A stretch of 64,000 nt of DNA from Lachnospiraceae bacterium (GCA_017427775.1 JAFRSD010000002.1:124001-188000); one strand, 5' to 3'. Positions 17,492-27,518 are shown, counted from the first letter of the stretch. Made by a program: numbers and translations. Notes: generated by a model not told the origin, from the letters alone.

Positions 17492-18994
17492 TTATTCTCT
17501 TCTCTCGTAATCGAAGCCTCTGTCGCCCTCAAACTCTCTCGGGTTAACACTGAAGTAAATGACGCCGTGCGGACGAACCGCTTCCTCAACGGCAATCTTT
17601 CCGCCGCGGGACTTCTTCACGATATCGCTCTCGCAGAACGGATAAGCGAACTTGCGGATCAGCTCGATCTGCTCCTTCGACGGATTCTTCGGCTCTCCGA
17701 TATCATGCCATGCCTTTCTCGGGTTACAGGTAACCTCGTCGACAACCTCCGAGATCAGCGTATACTCCTTAGCCTCTGCCGGAAGCTTCAATGTTGCAAC
17801 CAAAGACTCGGCATCGGACATATTCCAGAGGATGCCCTCATAGCCGCCGTTCGCGTTCTTTACAACGACTGCGTTCTTTCCCTTATAAACGCACTCCGTC
17901 GCATGGTCCTGCAGGCGCTTATAGAAGGCAAATGTCCAGAACGTCGGCTTCGGAATGCAACCGTGCGCCACAAGGCCGAAACCGCCGTGGAAAAGGCTGA
18001 ACGGCACGCCATTTTCCTCAAAGACGTCACCGAACGTCCAGTAGGAATAGGAATACGATGTCTCGCCGAGACGCTCCAGCTGGTAAGCAAGGTAAGCCGC
18101 GTTCTCGTTGGTGTCATGAAGCGGATTGGTAGGCGTATAGGACGTATTGAACTCCGTCAGATGCATCTCGAGACCCTTGAATTCCTTATAGGAATCAATG
18201 ATGTCACGGGAACCCTGCAGATTTTCAAATCCCACTTCCGGATCCGAAAGCTGCTGATAGGTGTAATGTCCGTCATACTTCGGCATTTCGGTCGTGTAAT
18301 GATGACGGGTGGCGAAGTCTACCTTCAGCTTCTCCTTCTTGCAGAAATCGAAGAATGCCTTCATCCATTCCTTATCGCGAACGCCGCAGATTGCGGGACC
18401 GCCGACACGGAAACGGCTGTCAAGCTTCTTGATCGCAAGGAACGTCTCCTTGAACAGGCGGAAATACTCTTCCATGTTTGCGTCCTTCCAGAATCCCGGA
18501 AGGTTGGGCTCGTTCCAGACTTCAATGGGCCAGGAATAAACCTGCTCGCCGTAGCGCTTTACGAGATGCGCAAGGGTTGCGGTAACCATGTCGGTCCAGT
18601 CCTTATAATCCTTCGGAGGCGTCGTATTGCCCTTCCAGTAGAAAATCGTATTGTCCCCGCTTGCCATCTCCTTCGGCATGAAGCCGAGCTCAAGGAACGG
18701 AACGATCTTCCGTTCCAGATAGGCATCCATCACGCGGTCCAGATAGGTGAAGTTATACTCGATCGTTTCTTCTTTGGTGAACCAGTTTCTCCGCTTCTGA
18801 TAGATGGCCATGTCATCCGTGAACAGACCGTGGCCGCGGATATGCTTAAATCCGATAATGTCCTGGACAAATGACAGTTCCTTCAGGTATTCCTCCGTAA
18901 GGGCGAGTCCCATACGGCCGGTTCCGACGCAGAAGTCGACATTGTTCCAAAAATCGACCTTCTCGGTACCCTTTAATGATACTTCCAGTTTCAT
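17492..18994 (-). CDS. xynB: GH39 beta-xylosidase
   Basis: Releases xylose from xylo-oligosaccharides in the cytoplasm; no signal peptide is present. The 500 residues match the ~500 of clostridial XynB. The acid/base Glu162 sits in VWNEPNLPGFW and the nucleophile Glu281 in MHLTEFNTSY, close to the positions known in the Thermoanaerobacterium enzyme. The N-terminal GTGRMGLAL and HIRGHGLFTD segments are typical of the barrel. A beta-sandwich follows after ~residue 360. The ATG follows AAAGGGG. It appears monocistronic between two terminators. An unusually GC-rich leader with small hairpins (19000-19080) precedes it. Confidence 0.92.
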   Translation of the reverse strand: MKLEVSLKGTEKVDFWNNVDFCVGTGRMGLALTEEYLKELSFVQDIIGFKHIRGHGLFTDDMAIYQKRRNWFTKEETIEYNFTYLDRVMDAYLERKIVPFLELGFMPKEMASGDNTIFYWKGNTTPPKDYKDWTDMVTATLAHLVKRYGEQVYSWPIEVWNEPNLPGFWKDANMEEYFRLFKETFLAIKKLDSRFRVGGPAICGVRDKEWMKAFFDFCKKEKLKVDFATRHHYTTEMPKYDGHYTYQQLSDPEVGFENLQGSRDIIDSYKEFKGLEMHLTEFNTSYTPTNPLHDTNENAAYLAYQLERLGETSYSYSYWTFGDVFEENGVPFSLFHGGFGLVAHGCIPKPTFWTFAFYKRLQDHATECVYKGKNAVVVKNANGGYEGILWNMSDAESLVATLKLPAEAKEYTLISEVVDEVTCNPRKAWHDIGEPKNPSKEQIELIRKFAYPFCESDIVKKSRGGKIAVEEAVRPHGVIYFSVNPREFEGDRGFDYERRE

Positions 18995-19103
18995 ACGTAT
19001 AAACCCCTTTTATTTTATCCTCTCATTTTTCGCACGCGTCAGTCTTCGGACTGTGCCGCGGCCTTTTCGCCCGGCCGGGGACTGTCATCGGATCTGCATA
19101 AAA

Positions 19104-19133
19104 TGAGGCGGCATGCTTTCACATACCGCCTCA
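19104..19133 (-). terminator. Terminator of nifJ
   Basis: The 12-base stem TGAGGCGGTATG/CATGCCGCCTCA (one G-T wobble) is followed by TTTTATG on the minus strand. Confidence 0.85.
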
Positions 19134-19187
19134 ATCATACTACATATTTACCGGTTTTGTAAAGTTCAACCGTTTAAAGAGTTGAAA

Positions 19188-22100
19188 TTATTTATAGAGC
19201 TCAACCAGCTTAAGCAGATGCTGGTAACGCTCGTTTGCAACTCTCTCGGACTCTGCGAACAGCTTCTCTGCTCTCTCCGGGAACGGCTTTACAAGACGGG
19301 TGTAACGGGACTCGTTGTTCAGGAATTCCTGATATGTTCCGTCGCCTTCCTTAGAGGTAAGGGTGAACGGATTCTTGCCTTCAGCCTTAAGAGCAGGATT
19401 GAAGGAGAACAGGTTCCAGTAACCGGCCTTAACAGCCTTCTTCATCTCATCCTGGCAGTGGTTCATACCGCCCTTAGCGATTCCGTGGAGTTCGCAAGGA
19501 GCGTAGCCGATGATAAGGGAAGGACCGTTGTAAGCCTCAGCCTCCTGCAGAACCTTAACGGCCTGAGCAGGGTTAGCACCGAGTGCGATCTGAGCTACAT
19601 ATACGTAACCATACTGCATAGCAATCTCGGAAAGGCTCTTCTTGCCGATTTCCTTACCGGCTGCGGCAAACTGACAAACCTCACCGATATTGGAAGCCTT
19701 GGAAGCCTGACCGCCGGTGTTCGAATACATCTCGGTATCGAATACCATGACGTTTACGTTCTCACCGGAAGCAAGTACGTGGTCAAGTCCGCCGTAACCG
19801 ATATCGTAAGCCCATCCGTCACCACCGAAGATCCATACGGACTTCTTAGCAAGGTAATCCTTCTTCTCAAGAACTTCCTTGCAAAGGTCACAATTGCACT
19901 TCTCGAGCTCTGCGATCAAAGCAGCCGCATCAGCGGAGTTCTTCTGGGTGTCATCCTTCGTTGCAAGGAATGCAGCGATGGCAGCCTTCAGAGAATCGGA
20001 TGCATCGCCTGCAGCGATCTCTTCAAGCTTAGCGATAGCCTGGTCACGAAGAACCTTCTGACCAAGATACATACCGAAACCGTGCTCAGCGTTATCCTCG
20101 AAGAGGGAGTTGGACCAAGCCGGACCCTTCTTAGAATCCTTGTTTACGGTGTAAGGAGACGTAGCAGCCGGGCCGCCCCAGATGGAGGAACAACCGGTCG
20201 CATTGGAAATATACATATGCTCACCGAACAACTGGGTGATCAGTCTTGCATAAGAAGTCTCTGCACAACCTGCACAGGAGCCGGAGAACTCAAGCAAAGG
20301 CTGGTTGAACTGAGATCCCTTAACTGCGGGCATCGTATCCGCAACAGCCTTCTTGCCTACATTTGCTACAAGGTAGTCAAATACGGGCTGCTCTGCTGCC
20401 TGAGATTCCTGAGAAACCATAGCGATAGCGCCAACCGGACATACGGTGATACACTCACCGCAACCCATACAGTCAAGCGGGGAAACGGTCATCGTGTACT
20501 TGTACTCGCTAGCCTTAGGCTTCGTATCCGCAAGCTTGATGGATGCGGGAGCAGCCTTAACCTCGTCCTCGGAAAGAAGGAACGGACGGATCGTAGCATG
20601 TGAGCAGACAAATGCACACTGGTTACACTGGATACACTTAGCAGCATCCCACTCAGGAACGGTAACAGCGGTACCGCGCTTCTCGTAAGCGGAAGCACCG
20701 GTCTCGAACTGACCGTCTGCGATATCCTTGAATGCGGAAACAGGAAGGCTGTAACCATCCATGAGACCGATCGGATCAAGGAGCTTGTTAACCATCTCAA
20801 CGGTTGCGGGACGGCCGGTACGCTCAACCTTCTTAGGAGCGTCAACTGCGGTAGCCCAGTCAGCCGGAACCTTAACCTCGTGGATAGCGTCTACACCGGC
20901 ATCAATTGCCTTGTAGTTCATCTCTACTACTGCATCGCCCTTCTTAGCGTAGGACTTCTTCGCAGCAGCCTTCATGTATTCAACAGCCTCAGCGATCGGC
21001 ATAACGTTAGCAAGCTTGAAGAATGCGGACTGGAGAATCGTATTGGTTCTCTTGCCCATACCGATCTCGATTGCCTTATCGATAGCGTTGATCGTGTAAA
21101 GCTTGATGTTGTTCTTAGCAATGTACTGCTTAGCTTCAGCAGGCATATGCTGATTCAGCTCTTCGTCACTCCACTGGCAGTTGATCATGAAGATTCCGCC
21201 CGGCTTAACGTCCTGAACCATCTTGTAACCCTTGATTACGTAAGACGGATTGTGACATGCAACGAAGTCAGCCTGGTTGATGTAGTAAGGGCTCTTGATC
21301 GGCTTGTCACCGAAACGAAGATGGCTGATCGTGATACCGCCGGTCTTCTTGGAGTCATACTGGAAATATGCCTGGATGTACTTGTCGGTATGGTCACCGA
21401 TGATCTTGGTGGAGTTCTTGTTCGCACCAACGGTACCGTCACCGCCGAGGCCCCAGAACTTGCACTCTACGGTACCCTTTGCAGAGGTGATCGGAGCGGG
21501 CTTAACTTCCGGAAGGGAAAGGTTGGTAACGTCATCTACGATACCGATCGTGAAACGGCTCTTCGGAGCGTCCTTAGCGAGCTCGGTGTAGATAGCGAAG
21601 ATGGAGGACGGAGCGGTATCCTTGGAACCGAGACCGTAACGGCCGCCGGAAAGGATAATGCTGTCAAGACCTGCCTCACGAAGCGTGGTAGCTACGTCGA
21701 GGTAGAGAGGCTCACCGAGGGAGCCGGGCTCCTTCGTTCTGTCAAGAACGGCAACTTTCTTAACGGTCTTAGGAAGAACCTTAAGAAGTGCGGAGGAAAC
21801 CCAAGGACGATACAGGCGAACCTTGATAAGGCCGACCTTCTCTCCTGCTGCGGTAAGGTAATCGATAACTTCTTCTGCAACGTCACAAACGGAACCCATT
21901 GCGATGATTACGCGATCGGCATCCTTTGCGCCGTAGTAGTTGAACAGATCGTAATCGGTTCCGAGCTTGTCGTTAACCTTCTTCATGTACTTCTCAACAA
22001 CTGCCGGAAGGGCGTCGTATACGGAGTTACATGCTTCACGATGCTGGAAGAATACGTCGTCGTTCTCGTGAGAACCGCGCATTGCGGGATGCTCGGGATT

Positions 22101-22724
22101 CAGAGCATGCTCACGGAAGTACTTAACGGCATCCATGTTGGTCATTTCCTTAAGATCTTCGTAATCCCACTTCTCGATTTTCTGGATCTCATGAGAAGTA
22201 CGGAAACCATCGAAGAAGTTCAGGAAAGGAACCTTACCCTCGATTGCTGCAAGATGAGCAACCGGAGAGAGATCCATAACTTCCTGCGGGTTGGACTCAG
22301 CAAGCATTGCAAAACCGGTCTGACGGCATGCATAAACGTCGCTGTGGTCACCGAAGATGTTCAGGGACTGCGTTGCTACGCAACGAGCAGATACATCGAA
22401 TACGCAGGGCAGCTGCTCTGCTGCAATCTTGTACATATTGGGGATCATCAGAAGAAGACCCTGGGATGCGGTGAATGTGGTTGTGATAGCACCTGCTGCA
22501 AGGGAACCGTGTACGGTACCTGCTGCACCTGCTTCAGACTGCATCTCGACAACTTTTACGGTGTTGCCGAAGATGTTCTTACGGCCTTCCGCGGACCACT
22601 GGTCAACATAGTCGGCCATCGGGCTGGAAGGGGTAATCGGATAGATACCTGCTACTTCGGTAAATGCATACGCAACGTGAGCCGCAGCGGTATTACCATC
22701 CATTGACTGTTTTTCTCTAGCCAT
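19188..22724 (-). CDS. nifJ: Pyruvate:ferredoxin (flavodoxin) oxidoreductase, single chain
   Basis: Oxidatively decarboxylates pyruvate to acetyl-CoA, CO2 and reduced ferredoxin, a central step of clostridial fermentation. The 1178 residues contain all fused domains: the N-terminal pyrimidine-binding region (YPITPSSPMADYVD), the CoA and linker domains, a 2x[4Fe-4S] ferredoxin domain at about residues 695-765 (CIQCNQCAFVC, CMGCGECITVCP), a further cluster cysteine motif (GSCAGCAETSYAR), and the thiamine-diphosphate domain (FGGDGWAYDIGYGGLDH). The ATG at 22724 follows AAGGAGG. It is a single-gene unit with strong promoter and terminator and the highly biased codons of an abundant protein. Confidence 0.97.
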   Translation of the reverse strand: MAREKQSMDGNTAAAHVAYAFTEVAGIYPITPSSPMADYVDQWSAEGRKNIFGNTVKVVEMQSEAGAAGTVHGSLAAGAITTTFTASQGLLLMIPNMYKIAAEQLPCVFDVSARCVATQSLNIFGDHSDVYACRQTGFAMLAESNPQEVMDLSPVAHLAAIEGKVPFLNFFDGFRTSHEIQKIEKWDYEDLKEMTNMDAVKYFREHALNPEHPAMRGSHENDDVFFQHREACNSVYDALPAVVEKYMKKVNDKLGTDYDLFNYYGAKDADRVIIAMGSVCDVAEEVIDYLTAAGEKVGLIKVRLYRPWVSSALLKVLPKTVKKVAVLDRTKEPGSLGEPLYLDVATTLREAGLDSIILSGGRYGLGSKDTAPSSIFAIYTELAKDAPKSRFTIGIVDDVTNLSLPEVKPAPITSAKGTVECKFWGLGGDGTVGANKNSTKIIGDHTDKYIQAYFQYDSKKTGGITISHLRFGDKPIKSPYYINQADFVACHNPSYVIKGYKMVQDVKPGGIFMINCQWSDEELNQHMPAEAKQYIAKNNIKLYTINAIDKAIEIGMGKRTNTILQSAFFKLANVMPIAEAVEYMKAAAKKSYAKKGDAVVEMNYKAIDAGVDAIHEVKVPADWATAVDAPKKVERTGRPATVEMVNKLLDPIGLMDGYSLPVSAFKDIADGQFETGASAYEKRGTAVTVPEWDAAKCIQCNQCAFVCSHATIRPFLLSEDEVKAAPASIKLADTKPKASEYKYTMTVSPLDCMGCGECITVCPVGAIAMVSQESQAAEQPVFDYLVANVGKKAVADTMPAVKGSQFNQPLLEFSGSCAGCAETSYARLITQLFGEHMYISNATGCSSIWGGPAATSPYTVNKDSKKGPAWSNSLFEDNAEHGFGMYLGQKVLRDQAIAKLEEIAAGDASDSLKAAIAAFLATKDDTQKNSADAAALIAELEKCNCDLCKEVLEKKDYLAKKSVWIFGGDGWAYDIGYGGLDHVLASGENVNVMVFDTEMYSNTGGQASKASNIGEVCQFAAAGKEIGKKSLSEIAMQYGYVYVAQIALGANPAQAVKVLQEAEAYNGPSLIIGYAPCELHGIAKGGMNHCQDEMKKAVKAGYWNLFSFNPALKAEGKNPFTLTSKEGDGTYQEFLNNESRYTRLVKPFPERAEKLFAESERVANERYQHLLKLVELYK

Positions 22725-22795
22725 GTGAAGCGTCCTCCTTAATTTATATAAGCCAAGCTCTCCCACTTTCGGAAAGTTCGGTCATTAACATTAGA

Positions 22796-22824
22796 ATTAT
22801 ATAAGATTTACCGTGATTTGTAAA
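22796..22824 (-). promoter_or_regulatory. nifJ promoter
   Basis: TTTACA (22819-22824) and TATAAT (22796-22801) are 17 bases apart, giving a leader of about 65 bases. Confidence 0.8.
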
Positions 22825-22845
22825 TAACATTTTCCGAAAAAATAA

Positions 22846-22887
22846 GAAGATGCCCGCTTCGGCTGTCCTGCCGGTACAGGCATCTTC
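22846..22887 (-). terminator. Terminator of GH36 gene
   Basis: The outer stem GAAGATGCC/GGCATCTTC encloses a GC-rich loop that can fold further. TTATTTTTTC follows on the minus strand. Confidence 0.8.
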
Positions 22888-22932
22888 GTTTTCGGAAAAT
22901 GCGATCAAAAAAATGTATTACTGCGGCAGTTC

Positions 22933-24864
22933 TCACGCGCGCTTACTAAGAAGAAACGCTTTGCCGCGGAAGTCCGCGCCGAGCTCCGAACCGTAGGTTC
23001 CCACGGTATCATATCCTGCGAGCAGATCGTCCACCGGCGGATTGGCTCCGTCCGCAAGCGTGTGGACAAGTAACAGTGCTTCGTCGCCGAGCGTTCTTAA
23101 AACCGCCTGATATCCGGCAGGATTCTTGTAATCCGCTACCGTCGCGCGGATAACCTTCGTGAAGCCGTCTTTTATGATATGCTTTACTTTTTCGTAAAAT
23201 GCGATGCCCTCCGTCACGGCTGCCCACTGCTCTTCATCCATCTCAAAGATTTCGCCCGAAAGACACAGCCGCCCGAGCATCGCCGATGTGATCAGGTACC
23301 GGATACGGTCCGGGTCGGATTCTTTTCGAAGAACGGCCCAGATCTGGCTCTGTTCGGGACGGATCAGCCGGTGCAGATTGGCCGCCACGAGCGGAATAAT
23401 TGTGCACTCGTGTGCGTCCGAGAAGCTGGCCTGGGAAACGAGTTCCATCATGGACGGTTCCAGCCGGTGCCCGCCGCTCGCGCAGTTTTCGATGACCAGC
23501 TCGGGCATTTCTTCGGTGAGGTGCCGGAAATACGCCTGCGTTCCCTCGATGCACTGCCGAAGTCCCTCGCCCGGCCCGTCACAGACCGTAACCTTGCCGT
23601 CCGCCGCGCCGTTTCCGCACGCGCCGCTTGCCGGAATGTCCGCGCCTTCATAAGCCTCGCCGCACAAAGCGTCCACGCCGACGCCGTAAGTTTCGTTGTA
23701 ATCGACCTTCAGATAGCCGAATCCGTTCTCTTTCAACAGCCCAAGCACGCGCTCATCAAGCCGTTCCCAAACCGCTTTCTTACGCATATCGAGGAAGCGT
23801 CTCGTCCCGACCGTTACCGGAATGCCATCCCTCTTCACAAGAAGGTCCGTCTCGGAATAGGTTTCCGAATCCACGCCGCAGTCTTCCATCTCGAACCAGA
23901 TGCCCGGGATCAGTCCGTTCGACCGGATCGTATCACAGGTCTTCTTCAAACCGCTCGGGAAAAGAATCGGACTTACCTTCCAGTCTCCGGCGGAATTAAA
24001 CCAGTTTTCATCCTCACGCTGGCGGTACCAGCCGCAGTCGATCACGAAGTACTTTACGCCGCTGCCTTTAAGGCGCGCCGCCATCTTTTCGATCAATTCC
24101 TCGGACGGGTTGCCCCAGGTCGCGCAGTACTCGTTATAGATGACCGGAAGATCCCGGTCGGGCGCGGCGATACGCGGCTTCTGTGCCTTCACAAGCCGGT
24201 CGCAGACTTCCTCCAAAGAGCTGCCTTCCGCGATCACGGCGCGAGGCGTTTCAAAGCTTTCTCCGGGTGCGATGCTCTTGGTCCAGGCACCGAAATCCCG
24301 GTCCGCAAGTCCTCCGAGTACGCGGATATCGCCGTAGCCGTGCAGCACTTCGATCTGCCACGAGCCGGCAATATATAACTGAATTCCGAGAAAATGCCCC
24401 GTCTCACTATCCTCCAGAACGAGGAACGGGAACCATTTCCGCACCGGCAGCGAGCCGGTCTGGCCGAAGTGCTCGACCCGGTAGCCGTGCCCCGCCCAGG
24501 ACTCTTCCATGTTGAGTTCTGTAAAGGACTGGGAAAGAAGTTTTCCTTCCGCGCTCCAAAACGATGTCGCGCGGTGCATTCGGTCCGCCTTCACGCCCTT
24601 TATCGCAAAGCTTGCGAGCATCTCAAGCACCGCCGGCTGATCCGTCTCGTTTCGGAATACCGTTTTGAAAGCTGTCACGTCTCCCTGCTTTTCGTGAAGG
24701 CAGGTGAGCATATGCCCGTTCTTTCCCCGGAACACGGTCTCCTTTTCATCGTCCTTAACTTTGGTCATCTCCTGCACGGACTCTCCGTTCGAGAGCGTCA
24801 TGCCGTTTCCGTAGCCGTTGTCATACCGGTCGCCCCGCAGGCGCCATTCCGCATAATATTCCAT
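22933..24864 (-). CDS. GH36 alpha-galactosidase
   Basis: Hydrolyses alpha-1,6-galactosides such as raffinose-family sugars, in the cytoplasm. The 643 residues contain an N-terminal beta-sandwich (~1-235), a (beta/alpha)8 barrel (~240-560) and a short C-terminal sheet. The nucleophile Asp388 lies in LKVDYNET and the acid/base Asp483 in SFSDAHE; the substrate-binding ENCASGGHR is present. I prefer the ATG at 24864, after GGAGAG, to a GTG at 24960 that has no ribosome binding site; that GTG would add 32 residues. It lies downstream of a membrane/XRE gene pair and could be cotranscribed with it. Slightly shorter than typical 700+ residue GH36 enzymes. Confidence 0.9.
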   Translation of the reverse strand: MEYYAEWRLRGDRYDNGYGNGMTLSNGESVQEMTKVKDDEKETVFRGKNGHMLTCLHEKQGDVTAFKTVFRNETDQPAVLEMLASFAIKGVKADRMHRATSFWSAEGKLLSQSFTELNMEESWAGHGYRVEHFGQTGSLPVRKWFPFLVLEDSETGHFLGIQLYIAGSWQIEVLHGYGDIRVLGGLADRDFGAWTKSIAPGESFETPRAVIAEGSSLEEVCDRLVKAQKPRIAAPDRDLPVIYNEYCATWGNPSEELIEKMAARLKGSGVKYFVIDCGWYRQREDENWFNSAGDWKVSPILFPSGLKKTCDTIRSNGLIPGIWFEMEDCGVDSETYSETDLLVKRDGIPVTVGTRRFLDMRKKAVWERLDERVLGLLKENGFGYLKVDYNETYGVGVDALCGEAYEGADIPASGACGNGAADGKVTVCDGPGEGLRQCIEGTQAYFRHLTEEMPELVIENCASGGHRLEPSMMELVSQASFSDAHECTIIPLVAANLHRLIRPEQSQIWAVLRKESDPDRIRYLITSAMLGRLCLSGEIFEMDEEQWAAVTEGIAFYEKVKHIIKDGFTKVIRATVADYKNPAGYQAVLRTLGDEALLLVHTLADGANPPVDDLLAGYDTVGTYGSELGADFRGKAFLLSKRA

Positions 24865-24982
24865 CCGATTCTCTCCATTCCGCCCGCTGTTCCGATCTTC
24901 CAAAACCGTCTGCTCTTTCGCAGCGGCTTTCGTTCCGTAAAACGGATTTCTGTTCGTCACGGGTCATTACGCACTTTCTATT

Positions 24983-25177
24983 TTAATCCCCCCAGAACAG
25001 TTCATCAAGTGTTTTTCCAAGCACTTTGCAAATCGCAATGCACAGATTGATCGTCGGATTGTAATCGCCCTTTTCGATGGCGCTGATCGTCTGTCTCGAT
25101 ACGCCGCAGGCATCGGCAAGCTGCTCCTGGGACATATCCATCGCCGCACGCGCGGCTTTCAGCTTCAGGTTCTTCAT
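24983..25177 (-). CDS. Small XRE regulator
   Basis: This 64-residue protein is little more than one helix-turn-helix (MSQEQLADACGVSRQTISAI) with the NPTINLCIAICKVLGKTLDEL segment typical of compact clostridial XRE proteins. Its ATG overlaps the stop of the upstream membrane gene by four bases, so the pair is translationally coupled. It probably regulates the pair; a signal-transduction role with the membrane protein is inferred from gene order only. Confidence 0.88.
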   Translation of the reverse strand: MKNLKLKAARAAMDMSQEQLADACGVSRQTISAIEKGDYNPTINLCIAICKVLGKTLDELFWGD

Positions 25178-25695
25178 TCCTTCTCCTCTCTGCGGTTCAC
25201 GATCATCTTGATGATGATGGTGATGGCAATGATCGTAAATGTCACTACATTCAGGAGATTTCCGCAAGGTGTGAAGGTTACTTTTCCGTCTTTGAGAAGC
25301 GTACCGTGCTGCTTCAACTCCCCGATTAAAACAATGGCATTTGGGAACACAACAGCGAAACAAATCCCGAGATAGGTTTTCGGATTCTCATTCATGCGGA
25401 AGAAAGCATCCTTCCAAATCGAGTATACGCCGAACACGCAGGCCGTGATCATGATCGAAGCGATCAGCATGAAGTCGACCGTAACCTTCTCTGCGAAGGA
25501 ATCGAGCGAGTTGAGAAAAAGCATCAGAAGAACGCATGCAAGCAAAGTAAAGAATCCGATGCGGAATGCATCGCCGCGCTTTTTGAGCTGCATTTCGTCA
25601 AAGCCCTTTTGATCGGTCGTGTACCGGGTCGCGAGCAGAACCATAACAATGCATGCAAGAATAACAACCGCAATTACAACATTCGATAAATCCAT
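25174..25695 (-). CDS. Membrane protein partner of XRE regulator
   Basis: This 173-residue protein has about four membrane helices (residues ~5-22, 47-63, 75-92 and 148-165) and a charged loop FDEMQLKKRGDAFRIG after the first helix. I do not recognise a named family with certainty; similar proteins of about this size recur next to short XRE genes in Firmicutes. It is the first gene of an operon with the XRE gene and has a consensus promoter. Confidence 0.75.
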   Translation of the reverse strand: MDLSNVVIAVVILACIVMVLLATRYTTDQKGFDEMQLKKRGDAFRIGFFTLLACVLLMLFLNSLDSFAEKVTVDFMLIASIMITACVFGVYSIWKDAFFRMNENPKTYLGICFAVVFPNAIVLIGELKQHGTLLKDGKVTFTPCGNLLNVVTFTIIAITIIIKMIVNRREEKE

Positions 25696-25748
25696 AATAT
25701 TATTCCTCTCTTCCGGCGGGCTTTCCGTTCCCCCGCCTTCTGATACGG

Positions 25749-25777
25749 ATTGTATATCATCTCATTCTATTTGTCAA
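25749..25777 (-). promoter_or_regulatory. Promoter of membrane/XRE operon
   Basis: A perfect TTGACA (25772-25777) and TACAAT (25749-25754) are 17 bases apart. Confidence 0.82.
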
Positions 25778-25846
25778 GTATATTTTACATAAATCTTCTC
25801 AGACATGATTTTTGATATTACCGAAAGAATCCTTCGAATCCAAAAA

Positions 25847-25866
25847 GGGCCCCGTTTTCGGGGCCC
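25847..25866 (-). terminator. Terminator of alpha/beta-hydrolase gene
   Basis: The stem GGGCCCCG/CGGGGCCC has a 4-base loop and is followed on the minus strand by TTTTT. Confidence 0.9.
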
Positions 25867-25919
25867 TTCGGCTTACGTCATATGCATTTTAATATCAACT
25901 TGCAGCGATAACACTTTCC

Positions 25920-27518
25920 TTATCTCGTAAACTGCGACAGGAACTTCCAGGCGTTCTCGCAGGTGTGCCGGCGGCACTCGTGAATCTGGTTGTCGATGCT
26001 CGCAAGCGCCGTGCGGCATACGCCGTCTTCGCTGTTGTAGTAGCGAACGGTCAGAATACTTCCGCGGCTCTCGTCCGGAATCTTCTCAACGCGGTCAGCT
26101 GCCTCGCCGTAAACGGGGTCGGCCCATTTGTCCTTGTCGGCATATGCAACGTCGAACTTCTTCACAAGCTTATTCACCTGTGCCAGATACTGAATCCGGT
26201 CGAGACCGGTCTCCGCCTGGAACGGAAGCTCCGGAAGATGCGACTTCTCTCCTCCCGAATAGAATACCGGAACCGCAACGTTCTTATTCATGCGCGGATC
26301 GTCAATCGACATGCCGAACGGATTGTTCTTAACCGGGAACAGAGCGCTGTGCGGTGCAAGTCCCGCGAACAGCTGCGGATACTCCTGGAACATATCCCAT
26401 GTCTTGCCGCTTCCCATTGAGAAACCGCTCGCGTATACGCGGCTTGTATCGATGTTGTATCGCTTCTTCAGTTCTTCATAAACCTGAACGACCTCGGTCG
26501 CGGTAACATTCTGGTGATTCTCGATCGAAACGAACAGGAACCCGTACTTGTGGCATACTTCCCACCAGCCTGCAACAAACGTCAGGTACATCGAGGAATC
26601 TCCGCCGCCGTGGAAACCGATCATCAGAGGTGCCGGTCCCTTGTCGAACGCGTCCTTATTGTAGTAAACAAAATAGCCGACCTTGTGGGTCTCGGTGTCC
26701 TTATACATGCCGCGGTTGTCGGGACTCGTCTTAACGGTCACGATGCCGGGATCTTCCTTCATGCCGAGCGCGTCGAAATCCGGCTCGTACTCCATCTTCC
26801 CGCACCACATCTTAAACTTGCGGACAAATGCCTTGAAATCCGCCGGGTAATCCGCACGGTCCTTTACAAGCAGGTTCTCGCAGCCGTCAAATGCGGCGTT
26901 CACTTCGTCGCTGTTTGCAACGGAAAGAATACCGATGTCCTTGCGCTCAATGTTCGGAACGATATTCAGGCGCTCCATCGAGCACATGGCAGGCGTAATC
27001 TCGCCCGGTCCCCACAGATACTCGCCCTGCAGGGTCTTCAGAAGGTACTTCGCAACATAATCGGCCGATGCGCCGTAGCTGTAGATATCCGCACGGAAGA
27101 TCGCGCCGCGTACGTAATAACCCTGGAATTCACGGGTGAAGAAATTCTGGATCTCAACGATGCCGTCCTTATAGAACGGATTCATTTTGATCTCGGCGAT
27201 CAGAGAAGCATACAGGCTCTCGTCTGCGCCCGCCCAACCGTTCTCGCAGGTCGGGTAAACGAACAGCACGCTCGAATCCACTGCCGCAGCGATTCCCGCA
27301 AGACCGCTCTCTTCGGCAAATGCGACCGCTTCCTCGGCAGTCTTCGGTTTCTCCTCAAATACGAGCAGCAGCGGTGCGCGGAACGTGTAGTTCAATGCCT
27401 CACCGTCGATATCCGATTTCGGTACATAAGTCTTCAAAAAGAACTTCTCATACTTATGCTCCCAATACTTTCCGCCGTTACTGAGAATCGAAACGGCAGG
27501 TCTTTCCATAATTCCCAT
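25920..27518 (-). CDS. Alpha/beta-hydrolase, esterase/PHB-depolymerase-like
   Basis: This is a serine hydrolase of 532 residues without signal peptide. The N-terminal ~270 residues form an uncharacterised domain. The C-terminal ~260 form an alpha/beta-hydrolase with oxyanion segment MIGFHGGGDSS and nucleophile elbow SGFSMGSGK (Ser367), as in esterases of the polyhydroxybutyrate-depolymerase or feruloyl-esterase type. The ATG at 27518 follows GAGGAGG; an extended -10 (TGATATAAT, 27552-27557) lies upstream. The long N-terminal part is unlike minimal esterases. Neighbouring glycosidases suggest a carbohydrate esterase, but the substrate is not determined. Confidence 0.75.
   Translation of the reverse strand: MGIMERPAVSILSNGGKYWEHKYEKFFLKTYVPKSDIDGEALNYTFRAPLLLVFEEKPKTAEEAVAFAEESGLAGIAAAVDSSVLFVYPTCENGWAGADESLYASLIAEIKMNPFYKDGIVEIQNFFTREFQGYYVRGAIFRADIYSYGASADYVAKYLLKTLQGEYLWGPGEITPAMCSMERLNIVPNIERKDIGILSVANSDEVNAAFDGCENLLVKDRADYPADFKAFVRKFKMWCGKMEYEPDFDALGMKEDPGIVTVKTSPDNRGMYKDTETHKVGYFVYYNKDAFDKGPAPLMIGFHGGGDSSMYLTFVAGWWEVCHKYGFLFVSIENHQNVTATEVVQVYEELKKRYNIDTSRVYASGFSMGSGKTWDMFQEYPQLFAGLAPHSALFPVKNNPFGMSIDDPRMNKNVAVPVFYSGGEKSHLPELPFQAETGLDRIQYLAQVNKLVKKFDVAYADKDKWADPVYGEAADRVEKIPDESRGSILTVRYYNSEDGVCRTALASIDNQIHECRRHTCENAWKFLSQFTR

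Noticed and set aside
17567-18874. A 435-codon plus-strand open frame opposite the GH39 gene
   Set aside because: The minus strand carries both GH39 catalytic glutamates at the expected positions; the plus-strand frame has no support.
19113-22706. Two long plus-strand open frames (about 496 and 608 codons) opposite nifJ
   Set aside because: They lie entirely antisense to a highly biased, unmistakable PFOR gene and show no domain, ribosome binding site or sensible composition. They are by-products of nifJ codon bias.
24865-24960. GTG start adding 32 residues to the GH36 enzyme
   Set aside because: No ribosome binding site precedes the GTG, and the added residues do not resemble a GH36 N-terminus; the ATG at 24864 has GGAGAG at good distance.
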